A stretch of 21,884 nt of DNA from positions 1 to 21,884 of IMG/VR virus record IMGVR_UViG_3300046558_000010. One strand, 5' to 3'. Below are positions 5,472 to 12,647 of the stretch, one piece after another. Numbering within the stretch: position 1 is the first letter of the stretch; the number at the start of each line of letters is the position of its first letter. The position numbers and the translations under genes were made by a program. Below the pieces are notes generated by a model, which did not search any database, was not told the DNA's origin, and saw only the letters and a program-made list of their open reading frames with translations. The stretch is from a virus.

Positions 5472-5756
5472 ATGGCTCAGATCAAGGTGACCGTCTGCGA
5501 CATCGACCCCACCGAGGTGGGCAAGCCGACCACCCGCTACACCATCACGCGCGACGGCGACCGTAGCGAGATGGACCTGTGCAAGGACCACGCCAGCCCG
5601 ATCGAGACGCTGCTCTACAACGTCGACAAGACCGGCGAGAAGATCAAGGCCGTCCCGGTCAAGCGGACTCCCGCCAAGAAGGCAGCTCCTACTCGCCGTC
5701 GTGGCACCGCGAAGGTCGTCAGCCTGGAGGAGATCGAGGCGATGAAGAAGTCATGA
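5472..5756 (+). CDS. Small basic Lsr2-like protein, sole plus-strand gene
   Basis: The ATG at 5472 is ten bases after AGGAAGGA. The 94-residue product has an N-terminal half (KVTVCDIDPTEVG, then YTITRDGDRSEMDL) laid out like the beta-strand dimerisation domain of actinobacterial Lsr2, which bridges DNA as a nucleoid protein. C9, C37 and H40 could bind a metal, as in related small Cys/His proteins. The second half is strongly basic (VKRTPAKKAAPTRRRG, 63-78), like an AT-hook-style tail. It ends in SLEEIEAMKKS rather than the helical DNA-binding domain of full-length Lsr2. The gene converges on the lysis genes and diverges from the HTH gene, a usual place for a regulator. A non-Lsr2 zinc-ribbon-like protein is the alternative. 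Confidence 0.6.
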   Translation: MAQIKVTVCDIDPTEVGKPTTRYTITRDGDRSEMDLCKDHASPIETLLYNVDKTGEKIKAVPVKRTPAKKAAPTRRRGTAKVVSLEEIEAMKKS

Positions 5757-5775
5757 GGCTCAGGCCGGTAGACGA

Positions 5776-5817
5776 CAGAAGACCCCCACTCAGCACGTAG
5801 CTGGTGGGGGTCTTCTG
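5776..5817. terminator. Bidirectional terminator between convergent genes
   Basis: A perfect 14-bp stem (5776-5789 with 5804-5817; CAGAAGACCCCCAC on the left) encloses an inner 4-bp stem CAGC / GCTG (5791-5794 / 5800-5803) with a five-base loop. It lies 19 bases after the stop of the plus-strand gene and ten bases after the stop of the leftward holin-like gene, so it can serve both strands. Confidence 0.85.
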
Positions 5818-5827
5818 CGTTACAGGG

Positions 5828-6076
5828 TCAGCCCTCGGACAGGGGCTCCGAGGTGAGCTCGTTCTCGTCCAGCCCGGTCTCGGGGAAGTCCACCGGGACA
5901 GAGCCGTTCGGCTGGGCGTACACACCCAGAGCGGTGAGTATCTGCACACCCGCAGCCACGCGCGGGTCGTCCGCGTAGAGCAGCGTGGCGACCGAAGCCA
6001 CCGTGCCGAGGAAGGCGATGATCGCCTTCGCGTAGGGCCGGACCTTGGTCGGGAGCAGGGGCAGGAGCAGGGTCAC
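5828..6076 (-). CDS. Holin-like small membrane protein
   Basis: GTG at 6076 lies six bases after AAGGAG and gives 82 residues beginning MTLLLPLLPTKVRPYAK. A hydrophobic helix (about 16-34, AIIAFLGTVASVATLLYA) is followed by a second weaker one (about 41-53, VAAGVQILTALGVYA). The C-terminal tail is acidic (PETGLDENELTSEPLSEG). Size, membrane helices, charged tail and position directly after the endolysin are what is expected of a holin, which forms lesions in the inner membrane so that the endolysin can reach the wall. An upstream ATG at 6130 would add 18 residues and overlap the endolysin stop (ATGA), but it lacks so good a ribosome-binding site. No conserved catalytic motif can prove the function. 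Confidence 0.65.
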   Translation of the reverse strand: MTLLLPLLPTKVRPYAKAIIAFLGTVASVATLLYADDPRVAAGVQILTALGVYAQPNGSVPVDFPETGLDENELTSEPLSEG

Positions 6077-6126
6077 GAAGGACTCCTTCTGGAACCTTGG
6101 GGGAGTGGGCTCAGCGTGACGTCCGC

Positions 6127-7020
6127 TCATCGACGCCCACACTGCTTCTGGAGGGCGAGGTAGCCCGCAGGGCCGATGCGGGTGTCCCGCTTCAGGCCGT
6201 AGTTCTTGTACTTCGGGTTCCGCTCGTGCCAGGCCGCGACAGCCGCCTCGGTGTTCGGGCCGTAGAAGTCCGTCACCGCGCCAGGGATCTTGTAGCCCAG
6301 CTTCAGCAGGAGCTGCTGGATGTCCTTGACCTGGACGTGGTGGCAGCCAGGCACAACCGCAGCGGCCAGCTTGTAGAGCTGGGACTTCTTGACGACCGGA
6401 GCCTTGACCGGCTTCGGGGCGGGAGCAGGCTTGACCGGGGCAGGCTTGACCGGGGCAGGCTTCGCGGGAGCAGGCTTGGCCGGGGTGGGCTCGGGCTTGG
6501 GAGCCTGGGAGGCCCAGTCCGGGTCAGCCGAGGTGATGCCCTCGGGGAACTTCGGGTAGCCGTAGCCGTACACGTACGAGCTCTTGCGCTGCCGGGTCTT
6601 CCGGTAGACGCCGTCGCCCTCAGCCCCACCGTCCGCGTTGGTGTTGCCCTCGATCGTGGTGATCGTGGTGCTGGTGTAGGACTCAACGATGCCGGTGTGG
6701 GTACCACCGCCAGGGCCGAAGAAGACCTGAGCCCCGATCGCGGGGTACTCGCTGAAGCGACCGGCCTTCTTGAACCAGGCGACAGCCGTCTCGCAGCCAG
6801 CGGTCTTCGGGTACAGCGCGGGGAAGCCAGCCTCGTGGGCGACCCACGTCACGAACGCGGCACACCAGGGCCAGCCGTAGCCGTCCTGCGAGTAGCCGGG
6901 GATCTTGCCGAACCAGCGGTTGTACTTCGAGTTGTTGACCCAGTGGCCACCCTCGAACTTCTCGTGCGTCCCGACCTCGCCAGAGGCGACGGCCAGGATC
7001 TTCTGGACAGTAGTGCTCAC
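6127..7020 (-). CDS. Endolysin with CHAP peptidase/amidase domain
   Basis: The 297-residue enzyme starts at GTG 7020, six bases after AAGGAG. The N-terminal CHAP domain (about 1-155) shows the catalytic Cys53 in WPWCAAF, His108 in GGTHTGIV, and a polar residue in the EGNTN motif (E124/N126). It cleaves peptide or amide bonds in peptidoglycan. A Pro/Ala/Lys linker (about 173-206), made of PVKPA-like units, follows. The C-terminal domain (about 213-297; QLYKLAAAV, VKDIQQLLLKLGYKI, FYGPNTEAAVAAWHER) has the helical pattern of a peptidoglycan-binding domain. No signal peptide is present, so release depends on a holin; candidates lie on both sides. Confidence 0.93.
   Translation of the reverse strand: MSTTVQKILAVASGEVGTHEKFEGGHWVNNSKYNRWFGKIPGYSQDGYGWPWCAAFVTWVAHEAGFPALYPKTAGCETAVAWFKKAGRFSEYPAIGAQVFFGPGGGTHTGIVESYTSTTITTIEGNTNADGGAEGDGVYRKTRQRKSSYVYGYGYPKFPEGITSADPDWASQAPKPEPTPAKPAPAKPAPVKPAPVKPAPAPKPVKAPVVKKSQLYKLAAAVVPGCHHVQVKDIQQLLLKLGYKIPGAVTDFYGPNTEAAVAAWHERNPKYKNYGLKRDTRIGPAGYLALQKQCGRR
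6425..6484 (-). repeat. Four tandem 15-bp units coding the endolysin linker
   Basis: Units begin at 6425, 6440, 6455 and 6470 on the plus strand. The first two are identical (GCAGGCTTGACCGGG) and the others differ at a few bases. They code for repeated Pro-Val/Ala-Lys-Pro-Ala pentapeptides. Slippage between units could change linker length. Confidence 0.8.
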
Positions 7021-7040
7021 GCACGACTCCTTCCGGTACA

Positions 7041-7077
7041 GCGAAGGCCCCAGCTCGCAGTGAGCCAGGGCCTTCGC
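7041..7077 (-). terminator. Terminator-like hairpin before the endolysin gene
   Basis: GCGAAGGCCC (7041-7050) pairs with GGGCCTTCGC (7068-7077). Inside, separated by a CA/CA mismatch, GCTC (7053-7056) pairs with GAGC (7062-7065) around five bases. The apical part is nearly the same as that of the hairpin behind the capsid gene at 21049. It lies between the membrane protein stop (7086) and the endolysin ribosome-binding site and may reduce or time lysis-gene expression. Confidence 0.65.
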
Positions 7078-7085
7078 GGTGTGTG

Positions 7086-7436
7086 TTACTTGACGGTGAT
7101 GCTCAGGTGGTGGTCCAGCCGGTCAGCCACAGCCAGGCGCTCGACGCGCTCCTGGCGAAGGTCTTCACGGAGACCGCCGATCTCCTTGCCGTGCTGTCTC
7201 AGGACGTCGAGAACTTCCCGGACGTCGTCGTGGAGGCTGTCCATGTCGTCACGGAGGTTCGTGCTGTGGGAGTTGGCGACCTGGTCGCGTGCGACCTGGA
7301 CGTTCTCCTGCACCTCCGTCAGGGCCTTGCGGTTGCGTCGAAGCATCTCGACAACCACGCCGATGAGGGTCACAAGGATCGTGCCTCCGGTACTGACGAG
7401 CGCCACCTGGACCGTGGGCTCCATCGCGCTGGTCAC
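7086..7436 (-). CDS. DUF2746-like membrane protein next to the endolysin
   Basis: The 116-residue product has one N-terminal membrane helix (about 8-29, VQVALVSTGGTILVTLIGVVVEM) followed by RRNRK, which suggests a cytoplasmic C terminus. A long charged coiled-coil-like region runs from about 37 to 108. The layout matches DUF2746-type proteins, common beside lysis genes in actinophages and of unproven function. Some are treated as holin candidates. The GTG start at 7436 overlaps the stop of the tail fibre gene (GTGA); an ATG at the fifth codon is an alternative. With the second small membrane protein after the endolysin, a two-component holin system is possible but not shown. Confidence 0.7.
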   Translation of the reverse strand: MTSAMEPTVQVALVSTGGTILVTLIGVVVEMLRRNRKALTEVQENVQVARDQVANSHSTNLRDDMDSLHDDVREVLDVLRQHGKEIGGLREDLRQERVERLAVADRLDHHLSITVK

Positions 7437-8674
7437 TTGCTCAGCTCCTCGACCAGCTTCTCCAGCTTCTCGATGCGAGCCTGCTGGTCCTGGAGCACCG
7501 TGATCATCGCCACCGGCAGAAGGTCGTAGCGGATGCCGTCGACCTCGCCGTCCAGGATGTTGATGATCTCGGGGATCTGCTCATGCACTTCCTCAGCGAT
7601 CAGGCCGAACTCGTCGGTCCTGCGCGAGGTCTTGCCCTCCTCCAGCTTCCGGTCGTAGATGACCGGGCGAAGTGCGAGCACAGCCTTGGGGTCGATGGGG
7701 TGGTCCCGGACGTTCTCCTTGAACCGGATCGAGGAGGTGTTCCGGGCGAAGACGCCAGAGCCTTCCACCCACACCGCGTAGTACGGGCCACCGTCCGAGA
7801 CCGAGTTGGACGCGGGCTTCTTCGAGCCGTTGGCCCAAGCGATGGTGTCGCTCGCGTCCAGGTAGGAGTGCGTGTGCGAGCTCGGAGGGAACGTGGTCGG
7901 CTTCGAGGTGATCGAGGACCAGGAGTGGGAGTGCGTCGAGGGCGGGAACGTCGTCGGCTCGTTGACGATCTGCGACCAGTCGTGCGTGTGCGAGCTGGGG
8001 GTGAAGGTCGTCGGCTTGCCAGTGACCGAGGCCCAGTCGTGCGAGTGTGCGTCCGGAGGGAAGGTCGAGGGCTTGTTGCTCAGACTGGCCCAGTCGACAG
8101 ACTGCGTCAGGTTCGTCCAGGCGGTGCCGTTCCAGAACTCCCAGACGGTGGTGTCGGTGTTGAAGCCGAGGCGTCCCACGCGGGGCGTGGTGGGCCGCAG
8201 GGCAGTGCTCCAGGTACCCACGCGCGTGGAGACGAAGCGGCGCTGGTCGGCGATGTTCGCAGCCACGATCGAGGTGACGCTCGCGCCGACCGTGATGTTC
8301 GCCAGGCACGACTCGTAGATGCCGGTGTCCGTCTGGGTCAGCGACGGGATGCCACCGCCAGCCGTGCCCTTGACGACGGCCAGCACGATGCTGTTCGCCG
8401 CAGGGTCGAGGCGCAGGACCACGCGGTCCGTACGGGCAGCCGTGTCGGCAGCCGCGATGGTGACCGTCGCGACCGCGTCGTTGCTGTAGAAGTGGCCGCG
8501 CACGATGGCAGATCCGATGGCGACGTTGAGGACCATGCCGGTACCGGCAGTCACCTTCAAGGACGTGCTGTCCGAGGAGCCGACTACGCCAGTGTCCTGG
8601 AGCTCGCGGAAGTAGGAGCTGTACTGGGACTCGCTGACGGTCTGGGCATCGAACGGGTAGGAGGTCTGGGCCAC
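7433..8674 (-). CDS. Tail fibre protein with HxH repeats and S74 self-cleaving chaperone
   Basis: GTG at 8674 (MAQTSYPFDAQ) is preferred because AGGAAGGA lies eight bases before it; ATG at 8698 would include that site. The N terminus (about 1-150) resembles tail-attachment domains of siphovirus fibres (YPFDAQ, YFRELQDTGV). Four exact 19-residue repeats (195-270) each end in HxH; in T4 gp37 such motifs hold iron along a trimeric needle. The C terminus (about 314-413) matches the S74 intramolecular chaperone: S314 and K319 in SSIRFKENVRD, then FGLIAEEVHEQIPEI and a terminal helix DQQARIEKLEKL. It probably folds the trimer and cuts itself off at S314. Role: receptor binding at the tail tip. Confidence 0.88.
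   Translation of the reverse strand: MAQTSYPFDAQTVSESQYSSYFRELQDTGVVGSSDSTSLKVTAGTGMVLNVAIGSAIVRGHFYSNDAVATVTIAAADTAARTDRVVLRLDPAANSIVLAVVKGTAGGGIPSLTQTDTGIYESCLANITVGASVTSIVAANIADQRRFVSTRVGTWSTALRPTTPRVGRLGFNTDTTVWEFWNGTAWTNLTQSVDWASLSNKPSTFPPDAHSHDWASVTGKPTTFTPSSHTHDWSQIVNEPTTFPPSTHSHSWSSITSKPTTFPPSSHTHSYLDASDTIAWANGSKKPASNSVSDGGPYYAVWVEGSGVFARNTSSIRFKENVRDHPIDPKAVLALRPVIYDRKLEEGKTSRRTDEFGLIAEEVHEQIPEIINILDGEVDGIRYDLLPVAMITVLQDQQARIEKLEKLVEELSK
7865..8092 (-). repeat. Four 57-bp coding repeats (HxH motifs)
   Basis: The stretch codes four consecutive 19-residue units of the pattern W-[AS]-S/Q-hydrophobic-x-x-[KE]-P-[ST]-T-F-x-P, ending in H-[ST]-H. The HxH pairs fall at residues 210/212, 229/231, 248/250 and 267/269, a strict 19-residue period. 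The units are diverged at DNA level, so this is an old duplication held by selection. Confidence 0.85.
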
Positions 8675-8704
8675 TTGGGGGGTCCTTCCTGTAGGCATGG
8701 AAGA

Positions 8705-8731
8705 AGCCCCCGGCCAGGAGGCTCAGGGGCT
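8705..8731 (-). terminator. Terminator-like hairpin upstream of the S74 fibre gene
   Basis: AGCCCC (8705-8710) and GGGGCT (8726-8731) form a 6-bp stem with a 15-base loop. On the minus strand the stem is followed by TCTTCC, a short pyrimidine run. It lies between the stop at 8748 and the fibre start at 8674, and may reduce fibre-gene transcription. Confidence 0.45.
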
Positions 8732-8747
8732 CGCGGGTGGGTGGAAG

Positions 8748-9131
8748 TCAGAGCACGAAGGTGCAGGAGACACGGACCGTCTCGCCCGCGCTGAACGGGT
8801 AGCCGTTCGTGGTGCGGAGGGTCACCGCTCCTGTCGACGCGAAGTCGCACTCGCCGTCTGCGTAGCCGGTCGAGTAGATGCCGGTCATGGTCCGGCGCGG
8901 ACGGTACCCATCCGGGACCGTGGCGATCGTGTGGTCGCCGACGTGCGGAGGGTTGTCCGAGGTCGTGTACGGCGTGACGATCGCGAGGTCGAAGCCGACC
9001 GTGCAGACGCCGTTGATCTTGGTGGCCAAGAAGTTGTTGACCGAGTACCCCGAAGACGCCGTCAGTCCTGACGTGATCGACTCCGGGGTGGGCGCGGGGG
9101 CAACAGGTGGGGGGTAGAGACTTGCGCCCAT
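8748..9131 (-). CDS. Small tail-tip protein, 127 residues, MGAxxYPPP type
   Basis: No family was recognised. The start is ATG 9131, with AAGGAG about 13 bases upstream. The N terminus reads MGASLYPPP, followed by a Pro/Ala linker, and is almost the same as that of the upstream gene at 9674. The rest is rich in Thr, Ser, Gly and Tyr with short beta-like stretches and ends SAGETVRVSCTFVL, as is typical of small beta-sandwich heads on phage tails. C43, C95 and C123 could form a disulphide. Position among fibre genes suggests it decorates the tail tip or contributes to receptor binding. Confidence 0.75.
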   Translation of the reverse strand: MGASLYPPPVAPAPTPESITSGLTASSGYSVNNFLATKINGVCTVGFDLAIVTPYTTSDNPPHVGDHTIATVPDGYRPRRTMTGIYSTGYADGECDFASTGAVTLRTTNGYPFSAGETVRVSCTFVL

Positions 9132-9158
9132 GTGGGGGGAGGGCTCCTTCGGGATGGG

Positions 9159-9674
9159 TTACGGGACGGGGTAGGCCCCGATGTCCTCGATGTGTAGCGA
9201 CGTCGTGTTGCCGCCGTTCGTGAGGATGCGGACGGAGCCGTAGGTGGCTGCCGCCTTGGTGGCCCTCAGCGTGATCGCGATGGCGACGTCACCCGCTGCG
9301 GCACCACCAAGGAACCAGTCGTGGTTGCAGCCAGAGCCGAACATCGAGTCGTCATCGAACACCGAGGCGTAGAAGGCTCCAAGGTCCGAGCTGGCTGTGG
9401 TGGCGTCGGTGCCGTAGGCCCAACGCGCGCGGATCGTGGCGCTGTTCTTGGCACCGTGGTCGGCAGTGGTGGCGGTGTCGCCGACCCCGTCAGCGTCCAC
9501 GCCCGCGAGGTTGATGGTGACCCGGTACAGGCGACCGGCTTCGGCGGTGAAGGTGCCGAGGTAGGCGCGGGTCTCGGTGTCACCGACGTAGGCCGTCGAG
9601 CCGAGGGACGAGTAGAAGCGGGTGCCGCGAGGCAGGTTGGGGTTGGTTGGGGGCGGGTAGATCCCAGCTCCCAT
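9159..9674 (-). CDS. Small tail-tip protein, 171 residues, MGAxxYPPP type
   Basis: The start is ATG 9674 with GGGAG seven bases upstream; the frame is open further upstream but that part overlaps the collagen-like gene and lacks a ribosome-binding site. The N terminus MGAGIYPPPTNPNLP is a short Pro-rich arm. The body is beta-rich (YRVTINLAGVDADG, VAIAITLRATKAA, VRILTNGGNTTSLHIEDIGAYPVP). This pattern is what one would expect of a jelly-roll or carbohydrate-binding-like head domain, but no specific family was recognised. Gene order places it with the receptor-binding proteins. A structural role without sugar binding is possible. Confidence 0.75.
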   Translation of the reverse strand: MGAGIYPPPTNPNLPRGTRFYSSLGSTAYVGDTETRAYLGTFTAEAGRLYRVTINLAGVDADGVGDTATTADHGAKNSATIRARWAYGTDATTASSDLGAFYASVFDDDSMFGSGCNHDWFLGGAAAGDVAIAITLRATKAAATYGSVRILTNGGNTTSLHIEDIGAYPVP

Positions 9675-9708
9675 GTTGATCTCCCTTCTGTCACAAGGGG
9701 ATGGGTGG

Positions 9709-11118
9709 TTACTTCTCTGCCGGGTATCGCATCGTGGAGAGGTCCACCCAGGCGTTGCTGATCGTGCCGATGCCGGGCGTGCCGACCGTGATGTAGCCAC
9801 CCTCAGAGAAGGCGTCAACGCGCATCATCGCGCCGTTGTTCGGCAGGTAGAAGATGTGGTTGGCGAAGGGCCGGTAGCCCACCGGCATGGTGCAGATGTC
9901 GTAGGTGGCGGTCGCGACGCCACCCTTGATCAGGCCCTTGAACTCGACCATGCGGCCAGCGCCCATCCGGTAGGCACCGCCTCGGAAGTTCGAGGAACCG
10001 TCGAGGACGCCAGCCGGTTCTGGGTAGGCACCCTCGGACGCAGCCGTGTAGGAGGTCCAGTTGTTCTTGTAGGCCAGCGGCCTCCAGTGGTCGAGCTGTT
10101 CGCCCGTGCCGAGCTTCAGTGACGGCGCAGTGCCGTCGTTGTTGATGGTCGCGATCATGACGTAGTCGTCGCTCAACGGCGCGAAGGATGTGCTCGTGTA
10201 GCCGGTGATCAGGAAGTTGCCGGGCACCGAGGTGTTCGACCCGCCGATCGGCAGCTTGTACCAGAGCTGTCCCCACGTCACGGTGCGCAGCGGGATGCGC
10301 CCGTTGGCCACTGTGACCGAGGTGATCGAAGCGTCGCCCTGTACTGGGATGACGGTGCCGTTCGGAGGCATGTCGATCTGGAAGTACCCAGCGGTCGAGG
10401 AGGAGGCTCCGCGACCGGCACCCATGCCGACCATGAACCGCTTGCTCCAGGACAGGTTCATGTTGTCCCAGAAGATGTTGCCGCCGCCGTACATCATGTG
10501 CCGGACTGCGAGCTCGTAGCTCTGGGTCGACGTCAGCGAGGTGGTGCCAGCCGGACCCTGCGCACCAGTGTCACCCTTCGGACCCTGCGGTCCAGTCGGA
10601 CCGGCAGGACCCTGGGGACCAGTCGGTCCAGGGACTGTGGAATCGGCTCCTGCCGGGCCGGTAGGTCCAGCCGGTCCCGTAGGTCCAGTCGGTCCTTGCG
10701 GGCCTGGCACAGTCGACGCAGCGCCTTGCGGACCCTGCGGACCGGTCGCGCCAGTCGCACCCTTCGCGGCCAGCACGGCGTACTTGGTGACGTCGTTGTC
10801 CGGCGTGGTGGCCGTGGACGTGTGAGCCGCAGTGACTCGGTAGGTCGCCCCGTTGTAGGTGACCGCGTCGTTGACGACGTACGCCGTCGAGGCAGCCCAG
10901 GCGTTCTTCCAGGTGAGGCCAGCCGGACCGGTAGGTCCAGTCGCACCAGTCGGTCCGATCGGACCCTGGGCACCGGTCGCGCCGGTTGCACCCGTAGCGC
11001 CAGTGGCACCGGTAGGACCGGCAGGACCAGTCGCTCCAGTGTCGCCCTTCAGGCCCTGCGGTCCCGGAGCTCCGGTGAGGCCCGATACCTCGGGAGCCGG
11101 AACTACGTTGAAGCCCAT
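9709..11118 (-). CDS. Collagen-like tail fibre with inserted chitin-binding-like module
   Basis: ATG 11118 shares one base with the stop of the preceding gene (TGATG) and follows GGAGGT, giving 469 residues. After [10 protein letters not shown] come two Gly-x-y collagen-like blocks (about 14-68 and 120-191), rich in GPTGPA and GATGAT. They should form a trimeric rod. Between them, residues 69-118 ([21 protein letters not shown], then [12 protein letters not shown]) look like a small CBM5/12-type chitin- or carbohydrate-binding module. The C-terminal 275 residues form a beta-rich head with no recognised family, ending [14 protein letters not shown]. The protein probably reaches the host surface. 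Collagen stretches are prone to length variation. Confidence 0.85.
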   Translation of the reverse strand: MGFNVVPAPEVSGLTGAPGPQGLKGDTGATGPAGPTGATGATGATGATGAQGPIGPTGATGPTGPAGLTWKNAWAASTAYVVNDAVTYNGATYRVTAAHTSTATTPDNDVTKYAVLAAKGATGATGPQGPQGAASTVPGPQGPTGPTGPAGPTGPAGADSTVPGPTGPQGPAGPTGPQGPKGDTGAQGPAGTTSLTSTQSYELAVRHMMYGGGNIFWDNMNLSWSKRFMVGMGAGRGASSSTAGYFQIDMPPNGTVIPVQGDASITSVTVANGRIPLRTVTWGQLWYKLPIGGSNTSVPGNFLITGYTSTSFAPLSDDYVMIATINNDGTAPSLKLGTGEQLDHWRPLAYKNNWTSYTAASEGAYPEPAGVLDGSSNFRGGAYRMGAGRMVEFKGLIKGGVATATYDICTMPVGYRPFANHIFYLPNNGAMMRVDAFSEGGYITVGTPGIGTISNAWVDLSTMRYPAEK

Positions 11119-11423
11119 CAGGCAGTCACCTCCACTCCGCAGATGTGCACGCCGACCGTGGTCGAGCTGGCCTGGACGTCGATCGTGTTGCCCTCGGTCA
11201 GCACCTGGCTGATGTCGAGGGTGAAGATGCCGTTCGCCGGGACGGGTGTGTTCGGGACGATGGCGATGGAACCGAACCGGACCAGGACGGTTGCCGCCGT
11301 GGTGCCCGAGTTGGTCAGGACGATGTTCGTGACGATCGTCGTCGCGCCGGTAGGCACGGTGTAGACGACGGTCTGGGTGGTTGTCGCGTTGCTTCGGTTC
11401 AGTCGCTTGGGCGTGTTCGCCAC
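11118..11423 (-). CDS. Small beta-rich minor tail protein, 101 residues
   Basis: GTG 11423 begins three bases after the stop of the Gp37-like gene and its own stop overlaps the fibre start. The sequence is Thr/Val-rich with regular alternating hydrophobic positions ([24 protein letters not shown] is the first pair of strands, then [13 protein letters not shown]). This indicates a single beta-sandwich, of the kind found in small tail-tip or decoration proteins. I recognise no exact family. Tight coupling on both sides suggests a structural role alongside the hub protein and the collagen-like fibre. Confidence 0.8.
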   Translation of the reverse strand: MANTPKRLNRSNATTTQTVVYTVPTGATTIVTNIVLTNSGTTAATVLVRFGSIAIVPNTPVPANGIFTLDISQVLTEGNTIDVQASSTTVGVHICGVEVTA

Positions 11424-11426
11424 TCG

Positions 11427-12644
11427 TTACCACACCCCCATGATGCGAAGTATCTGATCGTCTGTAGAGACGCCAGAACCACCGGAACTGTTGCGCTCCA
11501 ACTGGCTCACGCGGTTCTCCGTGTTCTGCACTCGCTGCGCGTACGCGGCCTCAGCGTTGAAGCCGGTCGCGTCGCCGAGCTCGACACCGAGCAGGAAGCC
11601 ATCAGAGGTGGCCTTCAGGATCATGCCGGTGACCGTGGAGGTGAGCTCCTGGTCGTTGACCACGACGGACACGGCGTCGCCCAGTCCCCAGTCGATGCCG
11701 AACTGCATCGCCGAGTCCTCCATCGGGACCGCCTGTACGGCGATCGAGGTGAAGCCTTCCTTGGCCAGAGTCTCCAGGCCGGACTGGTCGAGCTGTCCGT
11801 CATCGCTCTGGTCGCGCCGGTCCTCGAAGACCTCGATGCGACGACCCCAATCCGCTTCAGCGGCAAGGGACTCCGTCGTTGTGACGTCTCGGAAGGTCCG
11901 GTCTTCCTGCTCTCCCTGACCGGCCACGATGACGTGCGTCGCGGACGGGGGAGTGATGGCCACGCGCTGACCGGCGAGCGTGTTGTTCAGGACGTCGAGC
12001 CGGATCGTCTTGGTCCGGTCGGTGATCTGGTAGGTCTCGAAGACCAGGTTGCTGCCACGCTGCACGACTCGGAAGCCGAGGCCGTCCACGATGGCGATGT
12101 CAGTGAGCAGGTTGCCGAGCACCACGAACCGAGCGGACTTGCTCATGATCGTGCCGCGCCCGAGGTTGGTGCCCATGATGAGCCCCGCCTTGCGTCGAGC
12201 TGCCGGTGCGCCCGGTCCGAGGTTCGCGTTCACGTAGGCGTGGAGCAGCGTCTCGGCGTTGCCGGTGCGGTCGTCGTGCGCCTTGGTCTGAGTGGTCGGG
12301 TTGACGTTGGTGGGGTCAGGGAACGCCAGGTAGTCGGACAGGATGCAGGTGTCGCTGATGCCCTCGAAGACCACGGAGCCACCGGGATCTTCGGGCGTTG
12401 CAGCGAACTCGTTCTTCGTCGTGGGTCCGGACATCAGGATGTCGCTCGGGCCGGTGATGATGACGCCGGAACCTGGAGTCCGCAGGGCTGTGGTGAGCGG
12501 GTGCTCGACAGCCAGCGTGAGCTTCCAGGTTCCGACGTTGTTGAACTGGTCTTCCAGCTCCAACACCAGCTCCTCCGGTCGGATCACTCCGAGCCGGTTG
12601 AGCGCCTTGTCCCGGACCTCAACGGTGAGGTCGCGGAGCTTCAC
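11427..12644 (-). CDS. Minor tail protein, Gp37-like (ReqiPepy6-type) hub protein
   Basis: The 405-residue protein starts at GTG 12644, just after the distal tail protein stop. It matches the pattern of the Gp37-like family of actinophage tail proteins: an N-terminal domain in which a ligand-like [16 protein letters not shown] (27-42) precedes a hydrophobic strand pair, a central region ([20 protein letters not shown]), and a C-terminal domain with [17 protein letters not shown]. The end has a short coiled coil ([19 protein letters not shown]) that could anchor the fibres. These proteins occupy the place of the tail hub or Tal protein below the tape measure and link tube to fibres. No peptidase or lysozyme motif is seen. 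Confidence 0.82.
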   Translation of the reverse strand: MKLRDLTVEVRDKALNRLGVIRPEELVLELEDQFNNVGTWKLTLAVEHPLTTALRTPGSGVIITGPSDILMSGPTTKNEFAATPEDPGGSVVFEGISDTCILSDYLAFPDPTNVNPTTQTKAHDDRTGNAETLLHAYVNANLGPGAPAARRKAGLIMGTNLGRGTIMSKSARFVVLGNLLTDIAIVDGLGFRVVQRGSNLVFETYQITDRTKTIRLDVLNNTLAGQRVAITPPSATHVIVAGQGEQEDRTFRDVTTTESLAAEADWGRRIEVFEDRRDQSDDGQLDQSGLETLAKEGFTSIAVQAVPMEDSAMQFGIDWGLGDAVSVVVNDQELTSTVTGMILKATSDGFLLGVELGDATGFNAEAAYAQRVQNTENRVSQLERNSSGGSGVSTDDQILRIMGVW

Positions 12645-12647
12645 AGG

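Noticed and set aside
6077-6130. Upstream ATG (6130) as start of the holin-like gene
   Set aside because: The GTG at 6076 has a well-placed AAGGAG and starts at the hydrophobic part; the upstream part is Pro-rich and polar. It remains a possible alternative.
6097-7503. Long plus-strand open frame opposite the endolysin
   Set aside because: It crosses the endolysin, terminator and membrane protein genes; low-complexity Arg/Gly/Leu stretches only reflect the Pro/Ala/Lys linker read backwards.
10533-11090. Repetitive DNA that might suggest a CRISPR array
   Set aside because: The repeats have a 9-base coding period and translate to Gly-x-y collagen-like sequence; there are no spacers.
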